A stretch of 64,000 bases of DNA from Pseudomonas pharyngis (GTDB taxonomy: Bacteria > Pseudomonadota > Gammaproteobacteria > Pseudomonadales > Pseudomonadaceae): contig NZ_BQID01000002.1 of the NCBI RefSeq assembly GCF_021602345.1, positions 496,001 through 560,000 of the forward strand. Direction: 5' to 3'. Each line of letters opens with the position of its first letter. Position 1 is the first letter of the stretch. The notes under the pieces were generated by a model. The model made no database searches. It was given only the letters and a program-made list of their open reading frames with translations, and was not told where the DNA came from. Made by a program: the position numbers and the translations under genes. Below, in pieces: positions 19,571-28,703 of this stretch.

Positions 19571-20092
19571 GTGTCGCTAACTATTGGAACTCATATGCTT
19601 ACTCCGAACATTATCGAGCGTCTTGTCGGCGCAAACGAAAACTCTCCGCTCGCGATGGCCATTGCTGAGCGGGCAGAAATTATGGCGCTGAGCCAAGCGA
19701 GCCATGATGCCGTGATCATTCCGAAAGATCCCGGTGGTCTGTCACATGCAGAACGTGCAGCTCTTGCTGAACGAATCGCTCGGTTGAGCAACTCTGAAGA
19801 ATTGGCTGATCACTACCATGCTTGTCTTGAGACAGCAGGTGGCGAAGAAGGCCTTTATGTTGCTGCCAATCCTCAGCAGTCCGCGTACGGGGATGAACGC
19901 TTTATGGCGATTATCCGATTCACGGATCTGGTCACTCAAAAGCCGCGAGAAGCTACAAAGCAAGATATCGATACCTTAAAGGCCGCTGGGATTTCAGAAC
20001 CGGACATCGTAAGGCTCACGGAAGTCCTCGCTTTCGTGAACTACCAACTCCGGGTCGTAGCAGGATTCAAAATTGCAGGAGAAATGAAATGA
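19571..20092 (+). CDS. CMD domain protein (Avi_7170-like family)
   Basis: A 173-residue protein of the carboxymuconolactone decarboxylase/AhpD-like superfamily, resembling the family known as CMD domain protein Avi_7170. GTG at 19571 is chosen because AGGA sits 7 bp upstream; ATG at 19595 is an alternative. It lacks the CxxC pair seen in its downstream partner, so it is unlikely to be a peroxidase alone. The next gene overlaps it by 4 bp (ATGA), so the two are translationally coupled and probably form a heteromer or act in sequence. In known genomes this pair occurs as neighbours near flavin-dependent oxidoreductases; function is unproven. Confidence 0.7.
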   Translation: MSLTIGTHMLTPNIIERLVGANENSPLAMAIAERAEIMALSQASHDAVIIPKDPGGLSHAERAALAERIARLSNSEELADHYHACLETAGGEEGLYVAANPQQSAYGDERFMAIIRFTDLVTQKPREATKQDIDTLKAAGISEPDIVRLTEVLAFVNYQLRVVAGFKIAGEMK

Positions 20093-20664
20093 GCCAGGTT
20101 GTGCATAATTTCACCGTATCGGTGCCTCACTGGTCGCCGTACATCAAGCCTGTCGAGTTAGAAAGTGCGAGCCAAGAGCAGCTTGATGCGATGAAAGTGA
20201 CCCCATCGAGCAAAAAGATCTCGGAGTATGTGCTCACTCTCGCTCATGACCCTGAATCGCTCGCGGTGCGATCCCCTTTGTTCAACGCTATTATGTATGG
20301 CCGCGCTGGCTTGCCTCCAGCTGAGCGTGAACTGGGGGCGATTGGTTCTTCAATTGTTAATCGATGCGTCTACTGCGCTGCAGTACACGGCGCCCGATAC
20401 AATCAGCTGACCAAAAGTACAGAGCTGGTCGCAAAAATCTTTGCAGACGAAACCGAAGCACAATTGGATGATCGCTCTCAGGCGTTGTTTGACTTTGCGG
20501 TTGAGTTAGCCAAGTCACCCCCAGTGCTGAATACACGGCATGCCGATGCCTTGAAAGAACTCGGCTTTGACACGCTTGGTGTCGTTGATCTGGTATTGGC
20601 TACAGCCATTTTCGGATGGGCAAATCGCTTGATGCACGTTCTAGGAGAACCCGTAAGAATCTGA
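20089..20664 (+). CDS. Alkylhydroperoxidase domain protein (Avi_7169-like family)
   Basis: A 191-residue AhpD-like protein. The peroxidase-type active site is C93-V-Y-C96 followed by H100 in NRCVYCAAVHG, the CxxCxxxH arrangement of AhpD-fold disulfide reductases/peroxidases. It resembles the alkylhydroperoxidase domain family Avi_7169, the usual partner of Avi_7170. Its ATG overlaps the stop of the preceding gene (ATGA). Expected activity is thiol-dependent reduction of an organic hydroperoxide, perhaps one made by the oxygenases of this block; the electron donor is unknown. Confidence 0.75.
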   Translation: MSQVVHNFTVSVPHWSPYIKPVELESASQEQLDAMKVTPSSKKISEYVLTLAHDPESLAVRSPLFNAIMYGRAGLPPAERELGAIGSSIVNRCVYCAAVHGARYNQLTKSTELVAKIFADETEAQLDDRSQALFDFAVELAKSPPVLNTRHADALKELGFDTLGVVDLVLATAIFGWANRLMHVLGEPVRI

Positions 20665-20678
20665 CCAGCACATCGCAC

Positions 20679-20709
20679 ACTAACGGGTAGCCACGATCTG
20701 CCCGTTAGT
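20679..20709. terminator. Hairpin after the ALDH-CMD operon
   Basis: ACTAACGGG and CCCGTTAGT form a perfect 9-bp stem with a 13-nt loop, 15 bp after the stop of the second CMD gene. No U-run follows on the plus strand, so termination may be weak or factor-dependent. Confidence 0.5.
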
Positions 20710-20940
20710 AAAAATCAACAGATGCATTGCACAATTCCACTCCTCTCCTTCGTCCCCCTAATTCGCCGGATTTACTCCGCTGCGAAACGCGTCCGCGATA
20801 GCCTTGGAATATTCATGCCTGTCGTGCTAGATATTCGTCATATTGCCTTGCTGAATTCTAATTAAAGAGAGCAATGCTGCGCATATATAGCGGCGTTTCC
20901 CTTTCTAACCAAGCATCGCACTGTGGATAAAGGACGTAAA

Positions 20941-22056
20941 ATGACCCGACCTCTCACCGTCAGTGCCACTTGGCTTGTAGGCGTCATCGAGGAACTGACT
21001 CGTCAAGGTATCGAGCCTTCCCGTCTGGGCGCTTCATGGGCTAAACACCTGGAAGACGTGGCGCCGACGCGGCAACTACAACTCGTACAAGTGAGAAGGC
21101 TTTGGCAGCGGGCAATGCAACTCTCCCAGGATCCGCTGCTCGGCTTGAAGGTTGGCGTAGCACTGCCACTGCAATCGATGAACGTCGTAGCGCTGGTGTT
21201 GATGCACAGTAGCTCCTTACGCCAGGCGCTCGCCCATACGGTCAGGCTGCAGCAATTGGTCAGCAACTCTGGTCGTTTTTTAATTGAACCTGCGTCCAAC
21301 AATGGTGTTCATCTGGTTTACCACGTAACACCCAGCCCAGTTGCCATGCATCCGGCCCAGATAGATTCGCTGTTTGCCGCGTACATACGCCTTCTCTATA
21401 ACTGTATGCCGGCTGATCGTAGGCCATCCAGAATTGAGCTACCTGGTACTGACGCGTGTTTAGCCGACCGCTATCAAGTCTATTTTGAATGTCCGGTCAT
21501 TCTCGGAGTCGAGCACGCTCGTGTCGTATTTGGCGCTGAACTGCTGGACTCACCCTGGCAGGCTGCTGATCCAACACTGCTTCGCATCGTACTCGGTCGC
21601 GCGGAGACGTTGCTTAAAACCCAGGGTCGCTCCGACACGCTCGTTGATTACGTGACAGCAGCCATTGCCGCGCAGGGATTTTCAGAAGCGAATTGCGACA
21701 GCGTTGCGAGTTCGCTGGATCTCAGCAGGCGTACTCTTCAGCGTCGATTGGCTGAGCGCGGTTCATCCTTCCGCCAATTACTGGAAGCGGTGCGTATGAG
21801 CGAGGCATTGGAAGGCCTGGCTGATCCCGATCTGCCGCTTATGATGCTGGCAGAACGGCTGGGCTATGCAGAGCCCAGCGCTTTTTCGCATGCTGTGCGA
21901 GGTCATTTCGGTAAAGCACCTAGTGCGCTGCGCCTTGAATTAGTAAGCAGCTTCTCTGCAGGAGGAAAGGCCCTTGCAATCAACAATACTGAGGGTTCTG
22001 ACCACCAGAGGGCGCCTTGTAAAGCCGATTCGACCCGGTGCGAACTTGAGGTCTAA
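20941..22056 (+). CDS. AraC-family regulator
   Basis: A 371-residue AraC protein of the same architecture as those at 3.2 and 16.7 kb. The sensing domain spans residues about 10-200 (VRRLWQRAMQLSQDPLLGLKVG, LQSMNVVALVLMHSSSLRQAL). The double HTH lies about 230-335 (CDSVASSLDLSRRTLQRRL; MMLAERLGYAEPSAFSHAVRGHFG). A 30-residue polar tail extends past the usual end. AAAGGA precedes the ATG at 20941 well. It follows the ALDH-CMD operon and converges, with a 4-bp overlap, with the CrtI-like gene, so it may control either or both. Confidence 0.87.
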   Translation: MTRPLTVSATWLVGVIEELTRQGIEPSRLGASWAKHLEDVAPTRQLQLVQVRRLWQRAMQLSQDPLLGLKVGVALPLQSMNVVALVLMHSSSLRQALAHTVRLQQLVSNSGRFLIEPASNNGVHLVYHVTPSPVAMHPAQIDSLFAAYIRLLYNCMPADRRPSRIELPGTDACLADRYQVYFECPVILGVEHARVVFGAELLDSPWQAADPTLLRIVLGRAETLLKTQGRSDTLVDYVTAAIAAQGFSEANCDSVASSLDLSRRTLQRRLAERGSSFRQLLEAVRMSEALEGLADPDLPLMMLAERLGYAEPSAFSHAVRGHFGKAPSALRLELVSSFSAGGKALAINNTEGSDHQRAPCKADSTRCELEV

Positions 22057-23651
22057 AGCTCACGAAAAAGGTCACGTTCGAGAACGGCACTCGCCGCGAC
22101 CAGCCCACTGACCATCGCACCACTGACTCCGGCAGCGGTCACATCCTGTCCACCGAAGAATAGACCTTTAACAGGGCCGTGCGCGCGCATCCAGCGCTGT
22201 GCAAAACGAAGCGGCGTTTGTTCATATCCCATGAAATTGCCGCGACTACGATTTAGAAAGTGATTGAAAGTTAGAGGTGTAGCCAACTCGGCATGAGCAA
22301 TGCGTCCGCTGATTTGAGGATAATGTTTTAAGGCCACGGCCAAGAGGTCTTCGCTCAGTCTTGCCGTCATATCCTCGTACTCTGCGCCTCTGTGCTTCCA
22401 CTTCGTGCCAGTGAAACGCTCGAACACCGACCAATCAGTTAAGCCGCAAATATCCATCGTGCTCTGCTTAGGGTGGCGCTCGGGCCAACTCGGATCCCGC
22501 AGTGATGGATGGGCAATGAAATGCAGGGGCATGGGCTGTCCCTCTGGATCAGCTTTGTACCGTACAAGGTTCGCCGGGAGATCATTGCTTGGGTGCACCC
22601 ACAGATTGGCTGGATGAATGTTCAGATCAGCGTTTGCGATGTCGATGCCTAGGTTCAGCACAGCAAAACATTGAGTTGTACCAATGCTCTTAGTTACCTC
22701 ACCCAATGGTTGCGCCAGTTCAGGATTTGCATGAGCCAGCAACGGTACGGTCTGAGAGATACCAATCGCACTGACGACTCTGTCCGCGCGAATCTGGCTT
22801 CCGTCAGCGGTTTGCACACCTACTACGCAACCATCACTCATCTCGATGCTCACAACCTCTGCCGCCACCAGACAAGCTCCTCCTGCCGCACGTACAGTGT
22901 CGGCCATTGCTGTGGCGATGCGTTGCGAACCGCCAACGGGGTAGCTCGCACCATCGATGTAATGGCTGAAAACCATGGCATGGATCGCAAAAGAGGCCTC
23001 CGCAGGGGAATTGCAGTAGTCGCCGTAGTTCCCACACCAGACTGCCTTAAGGTCAGCGTTGTCAGTCAATTCGTCCAAAACATCCTGCACTGTGCGCTGC
23101 GCAAGTGACATGAACGCAGTCTGAGCCTTGGTGAACGCTGCATCAGACGCTGAACGTGGCAACGCCCGCTCTCCGAAGAAGCATTTCGCAGCCCGGCTTG
23201 CTTCACCCACTAGCTCTACGTAACGATCGATCGCGCGCGCATCCTTCGGAAAGTAGTCCTTGAGTCGATCCTTGTAGGCTTCTGCACCGGCCATATGATC
23301 GTAGCTATTGGCACCTACGATAATGCGATTGTAGTTTTCGGGCATGGGCGCCCATTCAAGTTGACCACCTGAGACTTTGTCGAAAAGGCGATAGAGGCCA
23401 CTCGTTTTGCGATGTACCTCGCCCATATAGTGCAGGCCTACGTCCCACTCGAAGCCCTGGCGTTTGAAGGATTGCAAACAACCACCCAACACCGCGTGGC
23501 GTTCGAGCACCAAAACGCGCTGTCCTTCGAGCGCCAACAATGCGGCTGTGCTTAGGCCGCCTGCACCAGAACCTATGACAATCGTGTCGAACCTGCTGTC
23601 TAGCTCGCCACGAGCCAACGCGCGCTTAAAACTCAGATCGTAATCGCTCAT
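22053..23651 (-). CDS. CrtI/RetSat-like FAD-dependent oxidoreductase
   Basis: A 532-residue flavoprotein of the phytoene desaturase / all-trans-retinol 13,14-reductase superfamily. The dinucleotide-binding motif is IVIGSGAGGLSTAALLALEG (about 25-44), followed by the ERHAVLGGCLQSF and FEWDVGLHYMG blocks typical of the RetSat-like branch. The C-terminus has the FAD-binding GLFFGGQDVTAAGVSGAMVSG. The family acts on polyene or unsaturated hydrophobic substrates; no carotenoid genes are nearby, so a carotenoid role is unlikely. A start with AAGGGGACGAACG is convincing. It is divergent from a TauD-type dioxygenase and may share its pathway. Confidence 0.8.
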   Translation of the reverse strand: MSDYDLSFKRALARGELDSRFDTIVIGSGAGGLSTAALLALEGQRVLVLERHAVLGGCLQSFKRQGFEWDVGLHYMGEVHRKTSGLYRLFDKVSGGQLEWAPMPENYNRIIVGANSYDHMAGAEAYKDRLKDYFPKDARAIDRYVELVGEASRAAKCFFGERALPRSASDAAFTKAQTAFMSLAQRTVQDVLDELTDNADLKAVWCGNYGDYCNSPAEASFAIHAMVFSHYIDGASYPVGGSQRIATAMADTVRAAGGACLVAAEVVSIEMSDGCVVGVQTADGSQIRADRVVSAIGISQTVPLLAHANPELAQPLGEVTKSIGTTQCFAVLNLGIDIANADLNIHPANLWVHPSNDLPANLVRYKADPEGQPMPLHFIAHPSLRDPSWPERHPKQSTMDICGLTDWSVFERFTGTKWKHRGAEYEDMTARLSEDLLAVALKHYPQISGRIAHAELATPLTFNHFLNRSRGNFMGYEQTPLRFAQRWMRAHGPVKGLFFGGQDVTAAGVSGAMVSGLVAASAVLERDLFREL

Positions 23652-23943
23652 CGTTCGTCCCCTTCCCTGCCCTTTCCGGGATTTTTATTGATCACTGCTG
23701 CGCACGCTACGCAGCCTGGCTGAGTGTGGGTACGTGTGGAATCGGCGGGAATGGCACCACACGCCAAAGATTTGTTTCGACACGACAATTGAAAAGCGGG
23801 AACACCAACCGCCCAAGGTATTGGCATCCCAAATCAATTCTCTGTCGCACGGTAGCAACGACAGCAGAGGGCTGGCATCGGAGAATCCCTCCACGGTCTT
23901 CCTGTGATTTATCTATTTATAAAAATGAGAGAAAGGGACTGCG

Positions 23944-24822
23944 ATGATGGACAGCAACTTTAGGCATATTCAGGTGGAACCCGAGGCTCAGGGTTTTGGA
24001 GCCAGGATTACTGGTATCTCGATTGATAAGCCACTCACGGCAGCTGTATTAAGAGAGGTAAAGGAAGCGTGGGCCAGGCACTCGGTAATTTACTTCCCGG
24101 ATCAGCCTCTCTCCCACACACAACTGGAAGCGTTCACGCTTCAGTTTGGTGAGTTCGGCGTAGACCCATATATCGTCCCGATGGAGGCTCATCCGCACAT
24201 TCTCGAACTCAGACGCGAGGCAGATGAAAAGGCAGTTAACTTTGGTGCCCAGTGGCACTCAGACTGGAGCTTTCAGGAACAGCCGCCGGCGGGAACCATC
24301 CTACATTCCAAGATCACTCCACCCGTGGGTGGCGATACGCTATTTGCCGACGGCTATCGTGCCTACGATGACCTTTCTGAGACGATGAAAGGACTCATGA
24401 ATAATCTCGTCGCGATACATTCTGCGAGCATGCCGTATGGCAAAAATGGCCTCTTCGCAAAAGAGACAGAAGCACGCTCAATGAAGATAGTAGTCAGTGA
24501 AGACGCCGACAAAACCTGGCCACACCCGCTGGTACGTATACATCCCGTGACGGGTCGCAAATCCCTCTACGTGAGCCCTGTCTATACGCAGGGTATTCAG
24601 GGTTTGACTCGTGGAGAATCAACGGCGCTGCTGAGTTATTTGTATCAACACATGGTGCAGGACACATATGTCTACCGTCACCGATGGGCGCCGAACATGC
24701 TTACTCTGTGGGACAACCGCTGCACGCTTCACAATGCAGAGGGTGGCTACGACGGCCACCTACGCCTCATGCATCGAACAACCATCTCAGGCGAACGCCC
24801 TGTTGGTGTTGCCGCCGTTTAA
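23944..24822 (+). CDS. TauD/TfdA-family Fe(II)/2-oxoglutarate dioxygenase
   Basis: A 292-residue alpha-ketoglutarate-dependent dioxygenase. The iron ligands are visible: H105-x-D107 in WHSDWSF and distal H263 in NRCTLHNA, with the 2-oxoglutarate arginine among R274/R278 in HLRLMHR. Length and the motif PVGGDTLFADGYRAYDDL match the TauD/TfdA clan, which hydroxylates sulfonates, aryloxy acids, carnitine-like compounds and others. AAGGGA precedes the ATG pair. An EthD-type gene begins 25 bp downstream. The substrate is unidentified; a taurine role is possible in principle but no tau genes adjoin it. Confidence 0.88.
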   Translation: MMDSNFRHIQVEPEAQGFGARITGISIDKPLTAAVLREVKEAWARHSVIYFPDQPLSHTQLEAFTLQFGEFGVDPYIVPMEAHPHILELRREADEKAVNFGAQWHSDWSFQEQPPAGTILHSKITPPVGGDTLFADGYRAYDDLSETMKGLMNNLVAIHSASMPYGKNGLFAKETEARSMKIVVSEDADKTWPHPLVRIHPVTGRKSLYVSPVYTQGIQGLTRGESTALLSYLYQHMVQDTYVYRHRWAPNMLTLWDNRCTLHNAEGGYDGHLRLMHRTTISGERPVGVAAV

Positions 24823-24847
24823 TCAATAAACCAGGGAGATACACCCA

Positions 24848-25162
24848 ATGATTGACGTAAGCATTCTGTACCCGAATGAAGCGGACGCAACCTTCGACTT
24901 CGATTACTATCGTGACCAACATATGACGATGATTCAGCAGAAGATGGCCGGGGCCTGCAGTCACTTCACTGTTGAAAAAGGCCTTCAAGGCCCAGTGCCG
25001 GGAAGCGATCCGACCTACCTTGCGATAGGCCATCTCTTCTTCGAATCGCTCGACGCATTCACCGCAGCATTCGGGCCGCATGCCAAGGCCATCGGGGCGG
25101 ACATCGCCAATTACACCAATCTCAAGCCCATCATTCAGATCAGCGAAGTGCTCGTAGGCTGA
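24848..25162 (+). CDS. EthD-family small protein
   Basis: A 104-residue alpha/beta-barrel dimeric-fold protein of the EthD family (IDVSILYPNE, DYYRDQHMTMIQQKM, GHLFFESLDAFTAAFG). EthD proteins are accessory to cytochrome P450 ether degradation or act in small-molecule catabolism and polyketide-like cyclisation. It starts 25 bp after the TauD gene with GGGAGATAC upstream, so they are co-transcribed. It probably handles the product of the dioxygenase; this is inference from position. Confidence 0.8.
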   Translation: MIDVSILYPNEADATFDFDYYRDQHMTMIQQKMAGACSHFTVEKGLQGPVPGSDPTYLAIGHLFFESLDAFTAAFGPHAKAIGADIANYTNLKPIIQISEVLVG

Positions 25163-25193
25163 TCCCCAAGAAACTGATTGGCGCGAACCGAAA

Positions 25194-25221
25194 GGCACCT
25201 GGCTTTTAAGAACCAAGTGCC
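25194..25221. terminator. Hairpin between EthD gene and the Cds1-like gene
   Basis: GGCACCTGG pairs with CCAAGTGCC (one mismatch) across a 10-nt loop, in the 123-bp gap between two convergent genes. It is probably a terminator for the TauD-EthD transcript; the following ATTTATTT is only moderately U-rich. Confidence 0.45.
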
Positions 25222-25285
25222 GATTTATTTAAAGCTTGCATAAGAGCCGTCAGCTTATTAATAACCAGTTATGAGTCAAGACTAA

Positions 25286-26407
25286 CTACTGGCCTCGTAC
25301 ATTTTCACAGAGGTTGATCAGTGACACATCTGAAGCTTCTCCATCGAGAAATAAATTCAAATATTTCTCATAAGGCCTTATGTCAATTTTGGCTTCTTTA
25401 AGCCAGTCAGCATCGTAATACGTAGAGGTATAACGATCTCCCGAATCGCAAATTACCGATACTATTGACCCTGTCTGCTTCTGTGAGCGCATTTGCTCCG
25501 CGATACAACAAACACCAAAGAAATTCGTTCCCGTAGAACCACCAACACGACGCGATAGCCGCTCTGAAAGAACGTGCATGGCAGCAAGTGAAGCTGCATC
25601 TGGAATCTTTATCATGTGGTCGATGACATCAGGGATGAACGAAGGCTCTACCCTAGGCCGACCAATACCTTCGATCCGAGAGGGAGTGGCACAAGTGCTC
25701 GCCTTATCCCCAGTATCGTAGGATTCGTAGAAAGCAGAATGTTCAACGTCAACTACACAAAGTCGAGTGTTCAGATGCTTATACTTGATATACCTTCCGA
25801 TTGTAGCTGACGTTCCTCCAGTGCCGGCACTCATAACCACCCAAGCTGGTTCAGGATCTTTCTCCATCGCCATTTGCGAAAATATACTTTCGGCGATGTT
25901 ATTGTTGCCACGCCAGTCAGTAGCGCGTTCTGCATTTGTAAACTGGTCTAAATAATGACCACCCGTTTCACGAGCAAGTTGCTCGGCGACCGTATAGATA
26001 GCCCCAGGATTGTCAACAAAGTGACATGTTCCCCCTAATCGATTGATTGCATCGATTTTCTGGCAACTGGTGGAACGCTGCATTACTGCAGTAAAGGGCA
26101 GATTTAGGAGCTTAGCGAAATACGCCTCACTGACAGCTGTTGAGCCTGAAGATGCCTCGACTAACAAAGTACCTTTCTTTATCCAGCCATTGCAGATGCC
26201 ATACAGGAAAAGCGATCGTGCCAAGCGGTGCTTCAGACTGCCTGTAGGGTGAGTAGACTCATCCTTTAGATAAATCGATATCCCAGGCAGCCCGTTAAAA
26301 TCTAAAGGAATCAGATGTGTATCGGCAGAGCGATTGGCATCCCCCTGCAACACGCCGATCGCCCAGCGAGTCCACTCTTTATCCTGATTACCGAGATTAA
26401 GATTCAT
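25286..26407 (-). CDS. PLP-dependent cysteine synthase-family lyase (Cds1-like cysteine desulfhydrase)
   Basis: A 373-residue fold-type II PLP enzyme. The Schiff-base lysine is K59 in [11 protein letters not shown], and the phosphate/substrate loop is [18 protein letters not shown]. The sequence [18 protein letters not shown] and the overall length are those of the Cds1-type L-cysteine desulfhydrases rather than OASS. Expected chemistry is beta-elimination from cysteine or a beta-substituted cysteine, giving 2-aminoacrylate, which decays to pyruvate and ammonia. RidA, which hydrolyses aminoacrylate, is encoded 32 bp upstream in the same operon, a strong contextual match. It is the last gene of an operon with a flavin monooxygenase. 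The actual leaving group (H2S, alkyl thiol or sulfenate) is unknown. Confidence 0.75.
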   Translation of the reverse strand: MNLNLGNQDKEWTRWAIGVLQGDANRSADTHLIPLDFNGLPGISIYLKDESTHPTGSLKHRLARSLFLYGICNGWIKKGTLLVEASSGSTAVSEAYFAKLLNLPFTAVMQRSTSCQKIDAINRLGGTCHFVDNPGAIYTVAEQLARETGGHYLDQFTNAERATDWRGNNNIAESIFSQMAMEKDPEPAWVVMSAGTGGTSATIGRYIKYKHLNTRLCVVDVEHSAFYESYDTGDKASTCATPSRIEGIGRPRVEPSFIPDVIDHMIKIPDAASLAAMHVLSERLSRRVGGSTGTNFFGVCCIAEQMRSQKQTGSIVSVICDSGDRYTSTYYDADWLKEAKIDIRPYEKYLNLFLDGEASDVSLINLCENVRGQ

Positions 26408-26439
26408 AAATATCCTGTATTTGGCTACTGATTCAACAT

Positions 26440-26817
26440 TCAGTCCAGCGCGACAATGGCATCTACTGCAACGAGGGCTCCTTTTGGTAGTGCGGAAACC
26501 TCGAATGTGGCGCGAGCAGGGAACGGAGAAGAGAAATAGGTAGCATATACGTCATTCAACTTCGCAAAATCACTTAAAACCGTGACCATTATTGTTGTTT
26601 TGATAGTCTTTGAAATACCGGTGCCCGCTGCTTCAGCAATCGCTGAGATATTGCTGAGGCACTGTTTCATTTGAAGCAAGGCATCGTCCGCCACCAGCTC
26701 TCCTTTGGCTGGGTCAATGCCTAGCTGCCCAGAAACAAATAGATATTCGCCATGGCAGACTGCTTGGGAATAAGGGCCAACGGCAGCAGGGGCTAACAAA
26801 GTTGAAATATTTCGCAT
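26440..26817 (-). CDS. RidA-family reactive imine/enamine deaminase
   Basis: A 125-residue RidA/YjgF protein. It has the canonical [17 protein letters not shown] and the active-site arginine in [25 protein letters not shown]. RidA hydrolyses 2-aminoacrylate and other imines formed by PLP lyases and amino-acid oxidases. Here it sits between a Cds1-like lyase (32 bp downstream) and a flavin monooxygenase, near a DAO-type oxidase, so it probably removes the imine made by those enzymes. The start at 26817 ([10 protein letters not shown]) gives the standard N-terminus; the frame extends six codons further. Confidence 0.9.
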   Translation of the reverse strand: MRNISTLLAPAAVGPYSQAVCHGEYLFVSGQLGIDPAKGELVADDALLQMKQCLSNISAIAEAAGTGISKTIKTTIMVTVLSDFAKLNDVYATYFSSPFPARATFEVSALPKGALVAVDAIVALD

Positions 26818-26923
26818 GAACAGATCCCTATCCATTATTAATGGATATTAACAATTTATAATTTTATGTCAGCAAAGGTATCGATTACCGATACCTTTCA
26901 TGGGCCAAGCAATGACAAATAAT

Positions 26924-28426
26924 TCAATCAGCGAAAATTTTGCTTGTCTGAGTTGAATTGCTGAACGGAACAACTCCTACCATCTCAAGCTCGGCATAAT
27001 CGGTGAATTTATTATAAATTTCTTCAGCATCCTCAAGATAAAGCGATTTGGTGATACCACGTACCGCACGAGGAACCGAATATCTAAACCCGCTGATAGC
27101 CGAACCGGAAAGCCCCATACTTACAAGGGCGCTATAAGTAAAGTTGAATATATTCTTAATGTAGGGGGCTTCCCCAGGCGATTTTTCGACAAACTCAAAA
27201 TTCTCACCCAGGTAGGGATGGCTAGATATTTGAGCATCTTCCTCCCCATGGGCAGGACTATATTTGTCTTGCCACAGCGCTATGTCATTGGCAATGCTTG
27301 AAAGCTCTGGGCGTAGTGAAAAATCGTTCACAAACCCAACAGCAACTATCAAGTAGTCGACCTTGAGCTTGTCTCCAGACGCAAGGGTGATCTCAACTTG
27401 TTCTTTTCCGTCATCAATGACGAGTTTCACCCCTTCCCAGGCCGCATTGGTACGAACGCTCGCACCTTCTAAACCTGACAATCGATTGTAGGCGTCCTGC
27501 GGAGCTGGAATGTTGTACCTGAACATATGCCGCATGTATTTCCACTTCAGGGAATTATCCATATCAGCGTAATGATTAAGAAACCCTGCTTTTGCCATCC
27601 AGATCTGAGGGTTAATTCGCTGGATATCCTTGCGACGAATACAAACAGTCGCTTCTAACGCTCCTGCCTCAAGCGCAGTCGAAGCGTTGTCGAATGCAGA
27701 TGCGCCTGCACCGAGAACAGCAATCTTCTTCCCTACAAGCTTGGAAAAATCTATATGCTCTCCTGAAGATGCATATCGATCTTTAGGCAATGCCGATGAG
27801 ATGAACTTGGGTACATGCCACGCCCCGCTGCCATCAACACCTGTCGCAACAACCACTCTGCGAGCATAAACAACGTCGCGAGCCGATATTTCTCCTCGAT
27901 CGTCGAATCTGTTCAGCTCTAGTCGAAACAGCTTTTCTTCTGGAATGACGTTGGAGACACCAGTAAGATTCTCCACTGGGATCTTCAACGTATCGCGACA
28001 CCATGTTAGATACTCTTGCCAGTCCCCTTTCGGAATTTTTATCAGCTCTTCCCAAGCCTCTTCGCCGTATTTGGCTGTATACCATGCTTGAGGTGCAAGA
28101 CTGGTTAATGTCGCATCAATACCCGGCAAATGCTTTACGGTACGCAAAGTGCGCATCCGCGCCGTATTATTCCATGGGCCTTCCAGGCCTTTGGGCTGCC
28201 GATCAAAAACAACGATGTTATCAACCCGTTCGCGCAAGAGACCTGCAGCGATTGCCAACCCGCCTTGGCCTCCCCCGATGATAGCAACGTCGTAGACATG
28301 CTTGCCGCTAGGGTGCGCCTTAGGCAGTACCCAAGGGTCATGAGGAAAACGTAGAACGTGGAGATCGGCCTGTACCCTGGACGCCAATTCATCTAGAGCA
28401 CTATATTCTGTTGATTTCACACTCAT
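26924..28426 (-). CDS. Flavin-containing monooxygenase-like protein
   Basis: A 500-residue FAD/NAD(P)-binding protein. The first Rossmann motif is VAIIGGGQGGLAIAAGLL (about 47-64), the second KIAVLGAGASAFDNA (about 225-239). The central segment and C-terminus (VDYLIVAVGFVNDFSLRPEL; GLSGSAISGFRYSVPRAVRG) fit the CzcO/YpmO-like flavoprotein monooxygenase group. No F-x-G-x3-H-x3-W BVMO fingerprint is evident, so N- or S-oxygenation is likelier than Baeyer-Villiger oxidation. AGGTGAAG precedes the start. It is first in the probable FMO-RidA-Cds1 operon; S-oxygenation of an S-substituted cysteine before C-S cleavage is an attractive but unproven reading. Confidence 0.78.
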   Translation of the reverse strand: MSVKSTEYSALDELASRVQADLHVLRFPHDPWVLPKAHPSGKHVYDVAIIGGGQGGLAIAAGLLRERVDNIVVFDRQPKGLEGPWNNTARMRTLRTVKHLPGIDATLTSLAPQAWYTAKYGEEAWEELIKIPKGDWQEYLTWCRDTLKIPVENLTGVSNVIPEEKLFRLELNRFDDRGEISARDVVYARRVVVATGVDGSGAWHVPKFISSALPKDRYASSGEHIDFSKLVGKKIAVLGAGASAFDNASTALEAGALEATVCIRRKDIQRINPQIWMAKAGFLNHYADMDNSLKWKYMRHMFRYNIPAPQDAYNRLSGLEGASVRTNAAWEGVKLVIDDGKEQVEITLASGDKLKVDYLIVAVGFVNDFSLRPELSSIANDIALWQDKYSPAHGEEDAQISSHPYLGENFEFVEKSPGEAPYIKNIFNFTYSALVSMGLSGSAISGFRYSVPRAVRGITKSLYLEDAEEIYNKFTDYAELEMVGVVPFSNSTQTSKIFAD

Positions 28427-28703
28427 TTTTCTTCACCTATCTACATAGATCCGAAATATAGGTCATCTCGTCGCAAACAGCCCCAGAGGCCACTCATATC
28501 GCTATTTCGCTAATTGGGCTCGATGAAGTCAGTGTATTCTTCCTTCATCAAAAGCAGTTTCCAATCTTCACCGCTAAAGCCAAGCAAAAATGAATAAACT
28601 TCTAAAAAAAGCCAAACTCTTGGAATTATTTTTCCAGGTTTCGCTAGCGCACGAATGAAGACCTCCAACAGAACTGCAGAGCCCACGAGTTTTTTCGTCT
28701 TGG

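Noticed and set aside
22053-23651. Carotenoid biosynthesis locus
   Set aside because: The CrtI-like protein has no crtB, crtE or crtY neighbours and resembles the RetSat-like branch.
26530-26545. GGTAG within ridA
   Set aside because: No matching CTACC arm at 18-bp spacing; inside coding sequence.
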